DNA of 64,000 nt. Source: Nematostella vectensis. Lineage: Eukaryota; Cnidaria; Anthozoa; Actiniaria; Edwardsiidae. The stretch covers positions 1,364,001 to 1,428,000 of the forward strand of contig NC_064037.1 of the NCBI RefSeq assembly GCF_932526225.1, written 5' to 3'. Positions 35,523 through 47,620 of this stretch are shown here, piece after piece (positions within the stretch are counted from its first letter, which is position 1; each line of letters begins with the position of its first letter). The notes below the pieces were generated by a model. It worked only from the letters and a program-made list of their open reading frames with translations. It was not told the origin of the DNA and ran no database searches. A program made the position numbers and the translations under genes.

Positions 35523-36746
35523 AGAGTCAACAGAAATACAAATAGTCCAGCCGCAAGCAAAGCAAGACCTTCTTGGTGTGAATCAGGACTCTGAGGAAAT
35601 GGCACTGTTGGTTAATTGTTGAAGGGATGGTTGGTGAATGGGGCAGGGTTTTTTTTATTCAGAGCATATGTTGATTTTTGTTTAAAGCTGGTTTTGTAAG
35701 TTTCAGGAACTTTTTTCTTTGCCTTAATATCAACTGACTGCTTTATTTATATGATATGAAAATAAAAACAGATTTATATTCAAACTGTTCAGTCCCTTGA
35801 ATATGTTTGAGTAGAGGACACTTGTGTTGTTTAGGGACACAGATTTGTGAGAATGTCTTTCTAGAACTTTATTTCTCTCTTCCTGATTCACATATGTTCA
35901 ACTACCAGTTGATTTTTTTAGGCAGCTTAGTGGGGATGTGTTGTGTGCTGAAAACAGTAGTCGTACTGCACAATATCCTATATACAATTTGAATTTAAAT
36001 AGAATGATAAATTCTGGATTGACCATTAAATATTATTGACTAACCCAAACCTATAGAACCTTTGACTACGATTTCTGCAAAACAATGCAATACAAATAAT
36101 GTAAGAATATAACAAATTGTAATATTAGATAAGCTTGTTTGTTATATCAAGATATTAATGGGTCTCGTTCTTCTTATTGGTATAATGTAGTTGGGTCTTG
36201 TCTCAGTTGTCTACTTGCTCATCATGGCCTTGTCTCAGTTGTCCACTTGCTCATCCGGGTCTTGTCTCAGTTGTCTACTTGCTCATCATGGTCTTGTCTC
36301 AGTTGTCTACTTGCTCATCATGGTCTTGTCTCAGTTGTCTACTTGCTCATCATGGTCTTGTCTCAGTTGTCTACTTGCTCATCCAGGTCTTGTCTCAGTT
36401 GTCTACTTGCTCATCCGGGTCTTGTCTCAGTTGTCTACTTGCTCATCCGGGTCTTGTCTCAGTTGTCTACTTGCTCATCCGGGTCTTTTCTCAGTTGTCT
36501 ACTTGCTCATCCGGGTCTTGTCTCAGTTGTCTACTTGCTATTCATGGTCTTGTCTCAGTTGTCTACTTGCTCATCATGGTCTTGTCTCAGTTGTCTACTT
36601 GCTCATCCGGGTCTTGTCTCAGTTGTCTACTTGCTCATCCGGGTCTTGTCTCAGTTGTCTACTTGCCAATCCGGGTCTTGTCTCAGTTGTCTACTTGCTC
36701 ATCCGGGTCTTGTCTCAGTTGTCTACTTGCTCATCATGGTCTTGTC
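35523..36746. other. CHCHD2/10 3' UTR, then the 32-bp array forming the moonraker 3' UTR
   Basis: Convergent 3' ends. Up to about 35800 is CHCHD2/10 untranslated sequence. From 36189 the 32-bp array belongs to the moonraker terminal exon. About 380 bp between show nothing recognisable. Confidence 0.5.
35761..35766 (+). terminator. Poly(A) signal for CHCHD2/10
   Basis: AATAAA about 240 nt past the stop at 35522. The right position for a compact 3' UTR. Confidence 0.6.
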
Positions 36747-36793
36747 TCAGTTTTCTACTTGCTCATCCGGGTCTTGTCTCAGTTGTCTACTGG
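36189..36793. repeat. 32-bp minisatellite, about 19 copies, overlapping the moonraker stop codon
   Basis: The plus-strand unit is TCTTGTCTCAGTTGTCTACT plus TGCTCATCCGGG (variant CATCATGG). The period is not divisible by three, so all three plus frames stay open for 230-263 codons; these are artefacts. On the minus strand the moonraker frame enters the array at about 36793 and stops at 36747-36749. Confidence 0.95.
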
Positions 36794-39700
36794 CATTCAG
36801 TACAGCAAATTCCTGTGTGTACACTCCCTCTGCATATTCCTCACAAGCCCCTTCAAGTTCACCAGCAATATCCACAAGCATCTCATCTAAGATACCCTCG
36901 CTTATCCTGAAGAATATGATGAAGCATTAGGTTAGAAGCCTACTTCTAAAAAATATCCAGCAGAGAAAAAGGCTATTCTCTCTAGAAAAGAATAAAGCTT
37001 TTAGCAAAAAAAATTATAAAAATAATAAAAATATTGCCTTAAAACGTATCTGAAACATGGAAGAGGGGTGGCATAGGAATTACAAGAATAAAAAGGATTA
37101 GACTTTCACGTTCAGTTTTGAGGACATCAAGAGATATGGTGTTTCCTCTTGCATTGAAAACCGGGCCTGACAGAATCTGGCAGCCCAGTAGCCATTGGTA
37201 CATACTCATCCACAAGCTTCCAAGGGTTGAATGACCCGTGAACATGGGTTGCTGTGTCGCGCAAGTATCTCTCGTATTTACTCCTGTATGCGGTAATGCT
37301 TGCTCGTAGTTCCGTCGGGACAAAAAGAGCGATCTTAGATGTGGTTCTAGCATGGCTTGGTCTCGGTGAATGAGTACGTTTTTGGTGAATGTCATCACTC
37401 GATCTTTCATTTGAAGATGGGGACGATATGCCTAGAAAATCGACAGCTCAAAGATTAGGCGTTTTAAAGGACAAAGTACTCTCACTGTTATAAGTGTTCC
37501 TTACCTTTGGTGGAAGCTAATAAATAAATAAATTACATTTGTACCGTTTTTTTTTCTTAAGAACCCTAAAGTTTTTTTTTCTGTGTTTTATGCCAAAGTA
37601 AAATTGTAGCTTGTCCGGCATCGAAAGAATAGCCATGCCGAAAACAATAAAAAGCAGGATGGCCAAAACCTACATAGCCTCCCGGCTGGCGTGCGATCTG
37701 CCTGAAAGTGTATGCTGGGAAGTCAAAACCTTCATCGCACAGAAAGCCCTGAACGGTAAGTAAAATGGCAAAGGAAGAGCATGAGCATGACAGGCTACAG
37801 GGGGGTGATTCCGCGGGTTCAAAATGAGGAACTTCTTAGGAACTAACACTTGAAAGCTTGAAAAACTTAGACATGTTTGGAATATTCTTAATCCGCCATT
37901 AAAAAAATACCTTCTAGTAGGGATGCGGTGCCGGTCGAGTCAAGCGTCTCTCGTCTGGTGCGAGATCTCTCGTGCAGCCTGTCGATCTTCTCCCTGATCC
38001 TGTCATTGTGCGAATGTGGCATAGTGAACATAATAGGGCCGGGATGGCCGAATGCATTTCCCCCTGAAACACCCAGAAAATTCGAAGTTAAAGTATTGGC
38101 TCTTTGTTTTGTATAAAGTAACAAATAACGTATTTAAAGGATGTATTTTATACAACTCTGGATCAGCTTCTGCAATTTACCACATTTTAACCCATTTTAA
38201 CTCTGTGTTAATCTTTCAGGCTTGATTGTAACGAACGAACAATTTTTTAAATCAATTGTAAGGCGGCTATAAGCAAATCCTGACCTGTGAAAGCCTCGCT
38301 TTTGTGCTCAAATTCCATCGTCTCCTTGTGTCACACACTACGGGTTTTGTACTACACAGTCGCCCACTCAATCACTATTTAGCGGTGGGTGGCGGCATTT
38401 CGTCTATCAGAAATGTTCGGTGCGGGGACACTTCTTACCCTACACACTACGATACGGGCCGAATATTGTTGTTTTCATTATTCTGATTTTGCTGCCCCAT
38501 ATCCCACAAATCGTCACATCTCAAAATCAACTGGAAGACCCAAAAGCTCAAACAGAACAGCTTTAACAAGATGGGGGTAGTATTTTCTTTTTTTCCACGA
38601 TAATCGATTGGACAGACCTGAAGGTTTTGTTCTGGGTTTGAACGTCTGGGAGTCGGGCTCGGCATACTCGACTTGTTGCCAGCGGCGGCGAATTGCATCC
38701 TCCTCTCTCTGGGGAAAAAGAGTAATAAATAAACAGCGCAGATCATCATACAAAACTCTAGTCTTCTTAGTCCCTCAATACAGGCCCTCCTGCATAAGAA
38801 CATGATTTCCTCGTGGCCAATGGTCATCTGTGGAGCGATTGACTGAATGTAAGAATGTATGATTGGGTCAAGTACCTCAAAGCTCTCCAATCGTTGCCGG
38901 ATGTTCTCCAAGGTGGTGCTGTCTAGCATGCCCGCTGCCACCTGATTTACCTCGTCTGCGTCCTCAAGCCTGCTCAAGGTCAAGACAGAAGATACGATTA
39001 TTATATCAAAGAAATAAAATAGACAAATACCTGAATGACAGGAGATGATGGTGATGTTAATGATGATGCTGCTGATGGTGAGGATGATGGTGATGTTGAT
39101 GAGGATGATGGTGATGTTGATGATGATGCTGCTGATGGTGAGGATGATGGTGATGTTGATGATGATGCTGCTGCTGATGAGGATGATGGTGATGTTAATG
39201 CTGCTGCTGATGGTGGTGTTGCTGATGGTGGTGAGTATGATGGTGATATTAATGATGATGCTGCTGATGGTGAGGATGATGGTGATGTTGATGATGCTGC
39301 TGATGGTGAAAGATGATGGTGATGTTAATGATGATGCTGCTGATGGTGAGGATGATGGTAATGTTGATGATGTTGCTGATGATGGAAGATGATGGTGATG
39401 TTGATGATGATGCTGCTGATGGTGAGGATGATGGTGATGTTGATGAGGATGATGGTGATGTTGATGATGATGGTGGGTATGATAGTGACGTTAATGATGA
39501 CGTTGCTGATGGTGAGGATGATGGTGATGTTAATGATGTTGCTGATGGTAAGGGTGATGTTGATGATGATGCTGCTGATGGTTAAAGACGATGGTGATGT
39601 TGATGAGGATGATGGTGATGTTAATGATGATGTTGCTGATGGTGAGGATGATGGTGATGTTAATGATGATGTTGCTGTTGGTAACCATGATGGTGATGTT

Positions 39701-42700
39701 GATGATGATGCTGCTGATGGTTAAAGACGATGGTGATGTTGATGAGGATGATGGTGATGTTAATGATGATGCTGCTGATGGTGGGAGATGATGGTGATGT
39801 TGATGATGTTGCTGATGGTGAGGATGATGGTGATCATGGTGATGTGCTATTTATGGGGGAGATTATCCCTGAGGAAGCACCTCACCTTTCAAGTTCCTCT
39901 ACGGTGTCTTCTAAAAGGTCGTCTAGTAGCATGTCTGCGAGGGTGTCTGCCTGAGCCATGGTCTTAAGGTATGAAACATGAACTATCAGCACTTTTTCTT
40001 TCATATGGCTTAGAAAAATATAAATAAGCATCAATAATAGGAAAGTAAGTAGATTGCCTTTAGCGACAGAATGTACGGAGCATTTCACAAACTAAATACG
40101 AACGTTAGAAGCTTGCTTCTCACAAAAAAACCCTTCCAGGCACATGGCTCACCGTTTCTGATGCGAGGCTGGCTAACTGTCGTCGCAAAGAACGCTTTTT
40201 TTCCTGTTCGTTTAGAGTGTTTTCCTTAACGATAGCCTTTAACAACAGAAAAAAACGTTTGATTTCCTCTTAAATACACGGACAACAACATGCAATATTG
40301 TTTAGATAGAAGGTTTAAGCTCAAATGGTCATGAAACTTAATGCTATCAACTCAAATGGATGTATGAAATTAAAAAGGAATTGGAAAATCTAGGTATTAT
40401 TAGATGGAGGTGATATGCACCTCGGGAAAGGATATAGAAATTGTTCTATATCTCGATTTTATATTTTGTTGTATTTGAACCAGGGAGTTTTCTTAAATTA
40501 ATGGTATAATCTAGATATAATTGAGTTGATGACTTCCAACAAACAAAAGTCAACAGGATGAAAATAAGAAAACCAAGATGACTTGCCTCCGCACGGTCAA
40601 GTAATGGTCGCAGCCGGTGGACAATTGCTTCTTCCGTTTCTCTTATCATCCGTCGCGCAAGCTGCACACCATCACTGCTTAAAAGAAAAATCTTAACATT
40701 TGCCGAGCTGAATCACGAACAACAAGAGGTATCGAATGACTGCCAGAGGATGTGATATTCTATGTTCTGTTTTATGGTAGTAAAAAGAGACGTGGCGCAC
40801 CTGACTTGTCCATCTAGACGCCTTCCACGTGTGCGCAACTCATCCATTTCCTGGACCTGCAGTATGACAAATTAAAACATCACATAAGTACTAATAATGT
40901 CAGTTTCTGATCAACTCAAGGCCCGGACTCATCCCAAAACACTTAGCACGTCATAATTTTAGAAGCAAAGCCAATCGAGCAAAGTACAGTCTATGAAGCC
41001 TTATCACTTATCAAATGGTTAGATGAAATTTGTCTTACCCGTAGCTGAGCCTCACGGTCAAGCCAGGCCTGCCTAAGTACAAACATCCAGTGTTAGCAAA
41101 CTAGCAACAACAAAGAAAAATGCCCTCTTGGCAAAAAATGTATACACTGCTATTGATAATAAGAAACATTTAAGCGTGCATTGAAGGGCTAGACATCAGT
41201 TACATTAATTCTAGTTAAAGCACATAGGTTTTTTATTGGTATGTTTCCTTTATAACATCGACAGAGTGACAAAGAGAACAATAAAGATTCCTTTTGTCCC
41301 ATGCTGTCTTTTCTCATATGGCAGGCTGTCGGGTAAACCATAGAAACTATGTTATATATACCACTACAGATGTCCAGAATGTATAATCTGTGTTTACTTT
41401 TGCTAACTTTTGTATTCCAGTAGAGTACCACTTTTAGGCAAAATTACTCAAGTGATTTTAGCCTAGAAACTGGATACTGTTTACTTGTGTGACTAGACGT
41501 CATGAGTAAACAACGAGAACATGCCAGAGAGCATGCTAGCCACTATGTACCGTGTTATTTCTCTTTCCATGAGATCTCTTTCCTGAGGGACCATCTGTCT
41601 TGCATACTTAGGGCTACGCGGACTCTGTGGAGGCAACTATAACATCAAATTAGTACCTCAAAACTAGATCTCTGTTCCTTCCAAAAATATCCTCATCTAC
41701 CTTCTTTTTTTGTAGTTTTACTGTATGCATTAGCAGTGCACACTTATTCCTGTTAGGTAAGAGTCTGAAATCTGAGATAAGTGCCCAGCCTTAAATAAGC
41801 TCTGACTCCCAAATTAGCGTCCCCCTTCCTCCCAGAGAAAATAATGCTAAAAATAATGCTTAAAATAATACTAAAAATAATACTAAAAATAATGCTAAAA
41901 CAGTCACTTATACAATCAGCACATATTAAGACAGCCTACCTCATGATCAAGTCTTCTCCGCGGTGATCTAGGGGATAGCTCTAGTTTTTCACAGAGTCTT
42001 TCAGGTGTTCCGAATTTCTTAGTGGGTGTCCCTCTGGGTGACTTAGTGGGTGTCACCTGTTTAGTTGGTGTCTGCGGGGGCGTGGTGGGATAAGGCTGTG
42101 CCTTATTGTTCTCTTCCCCAGGGTGTTCTGGGATGACTTTCCTGAGTTTAGACGAGACTGTGTCTTGAGCAAATCCAGCATCGCCAATGCCGCTTGGTTT
42201 GAGTATAGATTTGCCAGCTTGCTGAATACGCTCACGCTTGGCCTGCAAAATTCAAGATAATGTCTTAGTAACACAAATACCACCTTTTTTAACTAATCAA
42301 ATACCACCTATAACAGAAACCCTGTCACAGTTCTTCTCCCTCAATAACATAGAATTATTGCATATGGTAATTCTTATAAGATAATCAAACCAACCGATGG
42401 CACAATATTGGCTGTACCTGTAAATGTTGAGGAAGCAAAAGAGATTTTTTGGCAGGCTTGTTGATTGCAGTGGGCCGTGGTACTAAGGTGGCTTTAGGCT
42501 GAAAAAGAAAACACCAACACTATAAACAATTTATTTTGACAACAAAATGAAAGCTAGAAAACTTACAGCAGAGAAAGGAGTCTGCGTGATGTTTTGCCTT
42601 GCTCTCATAAGTGCCTCTATGCCAGCCTGCAATACAGCATTCCTCTCAGGGGAGGGGTTAGGAGTTCTGTGCACTGCAAATCAAAGTAGATTAAAACTTG

Positions 42701-45700
42701 AAAAAACTCATCTATGAACAGTAAGTAAATGAAACTTAACATTCCTACTGTAAGCAAAATCTTGACATTTCCAAGAAAAAATCTAACTGTTAGAAGGCAA
42801 AAATCTGACATTTACTTATTAAAACGTTTCTGCTCGTTGGTAAATATGTTACCATTTGTATGCAGAAGACGTTTCTTGGATGCATGTTTGGCTGCATCAA
42901 TGTCCTTTTGGAATGCGCTAGGTATTGGCTGGTGACCACCTTTTGTATACTGCAAAACACAATTTATTGAAAAAAAAAAAGACTGGTGAAGTAAGCCAAT
43001 CAAACACGGAATATTTAGAAACAGTGAAATGAGATGTACCCAAACATTCTACTTTTTACCCAGGGGGAGGGTTCAGGTGTGCCTGCTACTCACCCACTTG
43101 AAGGTCCATTTAAAACTTATGACTTTGATATTTGTTCTAGATGATAGTGATGTGGTAATGTTGAATATTGAATGCTCTAAAAGAGGGTATATAGAAATAT
43201 TTTGTCAGCTGAATTGGCTAGTGATCCACTTAGTTGTAGCTACTAGCTATGGGCCTGAAAGAATCCCAATTTGTGAATAATTTTCCAGGGTATTGTAACT
43301 CTTTATTTGAGCATCAGATCAGAGTTATAGCAGAGATCAACCCTAAAGAAATCTGTTTTTATATGGTTGGCAGGACCAGTAATCAATATTATAATGAGAG
43401 TTGGCTTTATCCCCACACTGACCTTGGGTTCTCCAGCAAGCATTTCCTCAGAGAGGTCATCACTGCCTATCTGTAGCTGTGTGGTAAGAAGTGATAACTG
43501 CCTGATGAGGATCGCCAGGTCCTGGTACATGGGGGGTAAGCCGCTGCCCACTTTTGGCTGCAAGGGTGCCTGGCTGATGAAGGTCTGAAGGGCCCGCAGA
43601 GCTGCACGATGGGCTGCAGCAAGTCTGCTAAGAGTCTTACTCTAAGAATTGAATATTAAAAAATTAAAACAGTAGACTAACAATGATTGTGTTAAATATT
43701 CTGCAGGCAACGGAAATATATTAGAAATTATTATTTTACCCAGAATTGCAGAAGGTTGTATTTTTTCTGAATTTACAGACTTTTTCTCTATGGACCCCTT
43801 ATAATAAACAATAAAAAACAAACAATGCTTTTATAGTGCATATTCAGGCATGTTCTAAGAGCTGTCACATGGTTTACATGAAAGAAAGGTTATGTGGTCA
43901 AACACAGACAATTGAAGATGTGCTTTAAGTGTCTTTACCTTTTTTGTGTGTTTGATGTTCGTCCCTGTCTTGGTGAGCTCATCTTGCAAATCTCTGACCT
44001 TTAAAAATAAAGAGGATGTTTTTTTGTTCATGTTGTTAACTACAGGGCCTGTTTTAAGGTATATTGTTGCTTTTTCTCATCAAGTATACATGCCTGAATG
44101 GACTTAAATGAATGGAATAATTAGAGATGGCTTGAGTTTGCAAAAGGCAAACTTGTGCGAATGGCAGTATGTAAATCAACATACAAGACAAATATAAATC
44201 AAACCCAGATCCCCACTTACCCTGCAATTCAGCTACAATAGTTATAAAAGTAACTTGATCATACTGAGTTTTTCTTTTTTTTTTAGATCAAAATGGAAAG
44301 TATTCAAGTGTAGCAAGAAATCTCTGTAAGGAATTTTTTTGCTTAGTGGCATACAATGGAGATGTATATTAGAGAAACCCAGAACAAGACTTGTATCAAG
44401 TCTTGAAAGGACCAAGATCCAAGGCTTGCAAGGACCAAAAGAGGTTGAAGCAAGGGTTTCAAGAAAGGGGGGGGCGGATTCATTGTTCTTCCGTGGATTT
44501 CCTTATATTTCTTGTTAAGAGGGGGCCCACCCCTAGATCCGCCCCTGAAGACTGCAAATACCTGTCGCTGTAACATGTACAACATTCTGGAGGACCTTGA
44601 AGCCTGTTCCTCAGCTCTGATAACTTGTCTGGGATCAGGCTCATCGGCAGATAACCTCAAATTATCCTCTGCTCTTCGCTTGATCCTCTTATCTCGGTTT
44701 CTCAACAGAGTGGGCCGCTGGTTCTGCAGATTCTCCAGCTGGTTCATGCATTGGTAAAGATCTTTCCGCAGCTTTTTTATCTCAGTTGTTTGTGGATCAT
44801 CAGAGTTGTTTTCGAGGTCAGCTTCACGGCCAGAAAAGAAATGGACCTCCTGTAATCCCTGCTTCTCCTGAATGATCAAATCCAAAGAAAACAAAATACA
44901 TTAAATAAGGGACTTACTAAGTACTTTTAAAGGTATAGAGCATTCAAAAATTGATATTTTTAATCAATTTCTTTGTTCCTATGATTTCTACCAACTAGAA
45001 AAAAATAATTTTCCCCTGACCATACATATATTATTTATATATTATTGTAATTAATTCATTGTAAAATTTGTTAAATAGTCTTTGGTACTTGTAATTCCTT
45101 ACCTTCTCATGTTTCCTTAGTGTTTTCTGAACACGTTCCCTCAGTGACATACCGTCATTACTTGGGTCAGTTTGCTTGGTTTTCTTTGCCTTCCCTTTCC
45201 CCTTCCCTTGCGTCTTCTCACTCTTATCACTTGGTCTCCCTAGAACTTCCTGGGCCCATACAATCTCTGCAGGGTTAAATCTTGCTTTTTTTATATCTCT
45301 TCTTGCCAAGTTAATAGCAAAGGCTAGCCGTTCACTTGACACTGATGAGTTTGCAGAAAATGGAAATTGCCCTTCTATTGACCTGGACACAAATGTCTGA
45401 TGAAGTTTATTCTCATTTTCTTGAACTCCAAGTTTCTCAATAACAATTGGTTTGGGCTTCCTAATTCTTGTTGCCAAGTTCTCAGGTGATGAGGGTGCCC
45501 CAATATTGAACTGAAGTTGATTGGTCAAAAAGGCAGCGCTAGAGGGAAACATTCCACTTGTAGTTTTAGTATTTTGGACAGCATCATCTAGATAGGTCCT
45601 CTGGGGAACAAATGCTGGGGGTATTCTATTCCCTGGTGCAACGTGTTGCCCTTGCGCAACAGAGAAACCCAGTTGTGTGCGCTGCCACATCAAATCGGTC

Positions 45701-45705
45701 GCCAT
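36747..45705 (-). CDS. KIAA0753: Moonraker / KIAA0753 (OFIP) centriolar satellite protein, 19 coding exons, 974 aa
   Basis: Exons: 45103-45705, 44562-44867, 43939-43998, 43423-43641, 42853-42949, 42567-42673, 42418-42498, 41940-42242, 41551-41636, 41039-41072, 40801-40856, 40587-40674, 40153-40236, 39886-39962, 38876-38969, 38618-38708, 37911-38063, 37206-37431, 36747-36906; total 2925 nt, in frame. Family matches: LAFAINLARRDIKKARF; EEQASRSSRMLYMLQRQV; NIKHTKK joined to SKTLSRLAAAHRAALRALQ; AILIRQLSLL; QAWLDREAQLR; GSFNPWKLVDE joined to ISEGILDEM; and EGACEEYAEGVYTQEF at the C terminus. Human moonraker (967 aa) works with OFD1 and FOR20 at centriolar satellites in centriole duplication and ciliogenesis. 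Exon 12 ends with a GC donor. A 5' UTR exon probably lies at 45997-46061. The last 13 or so residues come from the 32-bp array. Confidence 0.9.
37635..37760 (+). other. Possible plus-strand exon inside a moonraker intron
   Basis: ATG at 37635 opens a 41-codon frame (MPKTIKSRMAKTYIASRLAC...FIAQKALNGK) ending in TAA. A good donor ACG|GTAAGT is near its end. GC content is higher than in the surrounding intron. No homology was recognised and no downstream exon was found, so it may be a fossil or chance. Confidence 0.25.
39039..39845. repeat. GATGATGGTGATGTT-type array, about 0.8 kb
   Basis: An imperfect repeat built from GAT/GTT/GCT triplets (for example GATGGTGAGGATGATGGTGA) in the moonraker intron between exons 14 and 15. 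Its triplet nature yields false Asp/Val/Met-rich open frames. It ends about 40 bp before exon 14. Confidence 0.9.
41835..41903. repeat. 12-bp AT-rich tandem repeat
   Basis: AAAATAATGCTA/AAAATAATACTA units, five or six copies, in the moonraker intron between exons 8 and 9. Confidence 0.75.
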
Positions 45706-47620
45706 CTGGAAGGCACAAGAATGCATCATTTGGATGCATCATGTAGACAAGCCAGACAAGTATTTGTTGGATTAGGCAAATGATTCGATATAAAAAAAAA
45801 TTAAAATCTTGCAAAAGGTGCCTTTAACGCTAACATAGCACCCTGAAGACAGAATCTAGAGTTAAGTATGTTTAAGTAAGTACATGTCCACGATGTTAAA
45901 CTCACAAAGCGAAGACCGATCAACAAGCAAGTACTCATGAACAGTTTTCCATCGATTTACAGATAAAAATCGACAAAACCAAGTCTAAAATCATACCTGC
46001 TAAATTCCCTTTCTTCTACAAGGTTATAGTTTTCGTCAAACATCCATACGTCAGGCAATGGCTACGAAAACATCCAGAATAACACCATAATAATAAACAC
46101 AGCTTGAAGAAACCGCCATTTTGTTTTAAAAAGATCACTCGACCCCAGAGCCCGGGCCCCTTGTTTCCACAGGGTGACCAGTTCTGAGCACACCATTTAT
46201 CATGGACGGGTTCAGAAGAGAGGTGAACTTATCAAGTTCCCAAATCTAGATATTTTCAGACTATTTTTTCTCACCCATTTTCAGTCTATTTTTTCTCACC
46301 CATTTTCAGTCTATTTCCCCCCTCCATTCTGTAAGTGTTTTTCAATGCCCATATTTTGGTGTGATTTTATATAAAGAAAAGTTGTGACACCCAACATATT
46401 CATGTCAAATTCATATTCAAAAAGCAGCTTAACACTTCATTACCTAGCGAAATGAGCACACCCTGCTCCAACTGATGCTGGCCAAATAAGATTAACCAAC
46501 TGCTCAGTAGTGTATCTAGGGGGAGGGTTTAGGGGGTTTAACCCCCCCCCCCCCCCCCCTCTTGGGCTGCCAGAAAGCCATATGTAACAAAAAATTACCC
46601 CATCCACCCCTGATGTTTTTCACTTGAGGGCAGACCACTCAGCATCAGCTACACGCTAAGACTGGTATGACAGTACCAGCTGCCCATATCGGGGATGTAG
46701 CCAAGGGGAGGGGCCTAAGGGCCCATTTGCAACAGCCAATAATACAGTAAATGTAAGGACACTTTTAAAGTACAGGGAAAATGTCAGATGAAGGGCCATT
46801 TGGGCACGCTCCTGGATACAACCTGGTGAATGGGGGACTTGCGCTGAGATCACATGACTGTTTGGGTGGCAAACTAGTGCGTGCTCAGGCTAGTTTAGCA
46901 GCAAAATAACAGCAACAAAAAGCAACTTATTCAGCGCTTACAAAAAAAGCCAGAATTCTTTTTTTCAGAATGGATTTAGTCTCAATTAAAGATTTTTGTT
47001 GTTGTTCTCATTTGCGCTGGGTGCAGTCTTTCCTGATTTTTTTGTTTGATTATTTTCTTTTGAACTTGCCACCCAGAAAGCGCAAGTCCCCTATTGTATC
47101 TTACTACCATAATGTGTAATTGTTGGCTGCGACCTGTGTGGTTCACTCCACTAAAAGGGGCGAGCAATGGCCTATGATGTAACACACGTCTCAAAAACAT
47201 AGCTACAAGTGAACGTGTAGGAGATTATTTTTATCCGTTTATTTTCAATTTATGCCAATACTCATTCTATGTGTGCAGATTTTCACACCTTTCTTCAAGA
47301 AATATCTAGTTAAATATTACCATTCATAAATAGTGCTCTCAAAGGAACACACAGAAGAAGCAAATTCAGGATACATCTGAGCTACTAATTACAAAGAAAT
47401 GTTATTAATTACAAAGAAAAGAAGTTAAGGAAAACTATTTACAAAAATAGTATGCAATAGGAAAACTATATACAAATAAATTTTTCTTTGATGCTTATTA
47501 TATGGATAAATTTGAAAAAGTCAAAAAGGATATGGGAATTCAAATATAAAATGTTTTAGGTCACAGCATCGATTTGTATATTCTATTTTTTTAAAAGATT
47601 ATCTTTAGACACTATAATAG
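45706..47620. other. Intergenic: moonraker 5' region and CCDC74 3' region
   Basis: It contains a probable moonraker 5' UTR exon (45997-46061) flanked by CGTAG and GCAG|GTATGA. There is also a 26-bp repeat, TCTATTTTTTCTCACCCATT plus TTCAG, at 46258-46320, and a poly-C run near 46545. G-rich dispersed-repeat fragments lie at 46510-46720. No other gene was seen. Confidence 0.5.

Noticed and set aside
36139-36930. Three overlapping plus-strand frames of 230-263 codons
   Set aside because: All three frames are open because a 32-bp stop-free unit shifts frame each copy; typical of repeats, not genes.
37039-37410. 123-codon minus frame starting MKDRVMTFTKNV
   Set aside because: It overlaps a real moonraker exon but in the wrong frame; the correct frame gives the conserved LFVPTELRASITAYRS segment.
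39035-39954. Asp/Val/Met-rich frames (DDGDVDDDAADGEDD type)
   Set aside because: Triplet-based simple repeat inside a moonraker intron.
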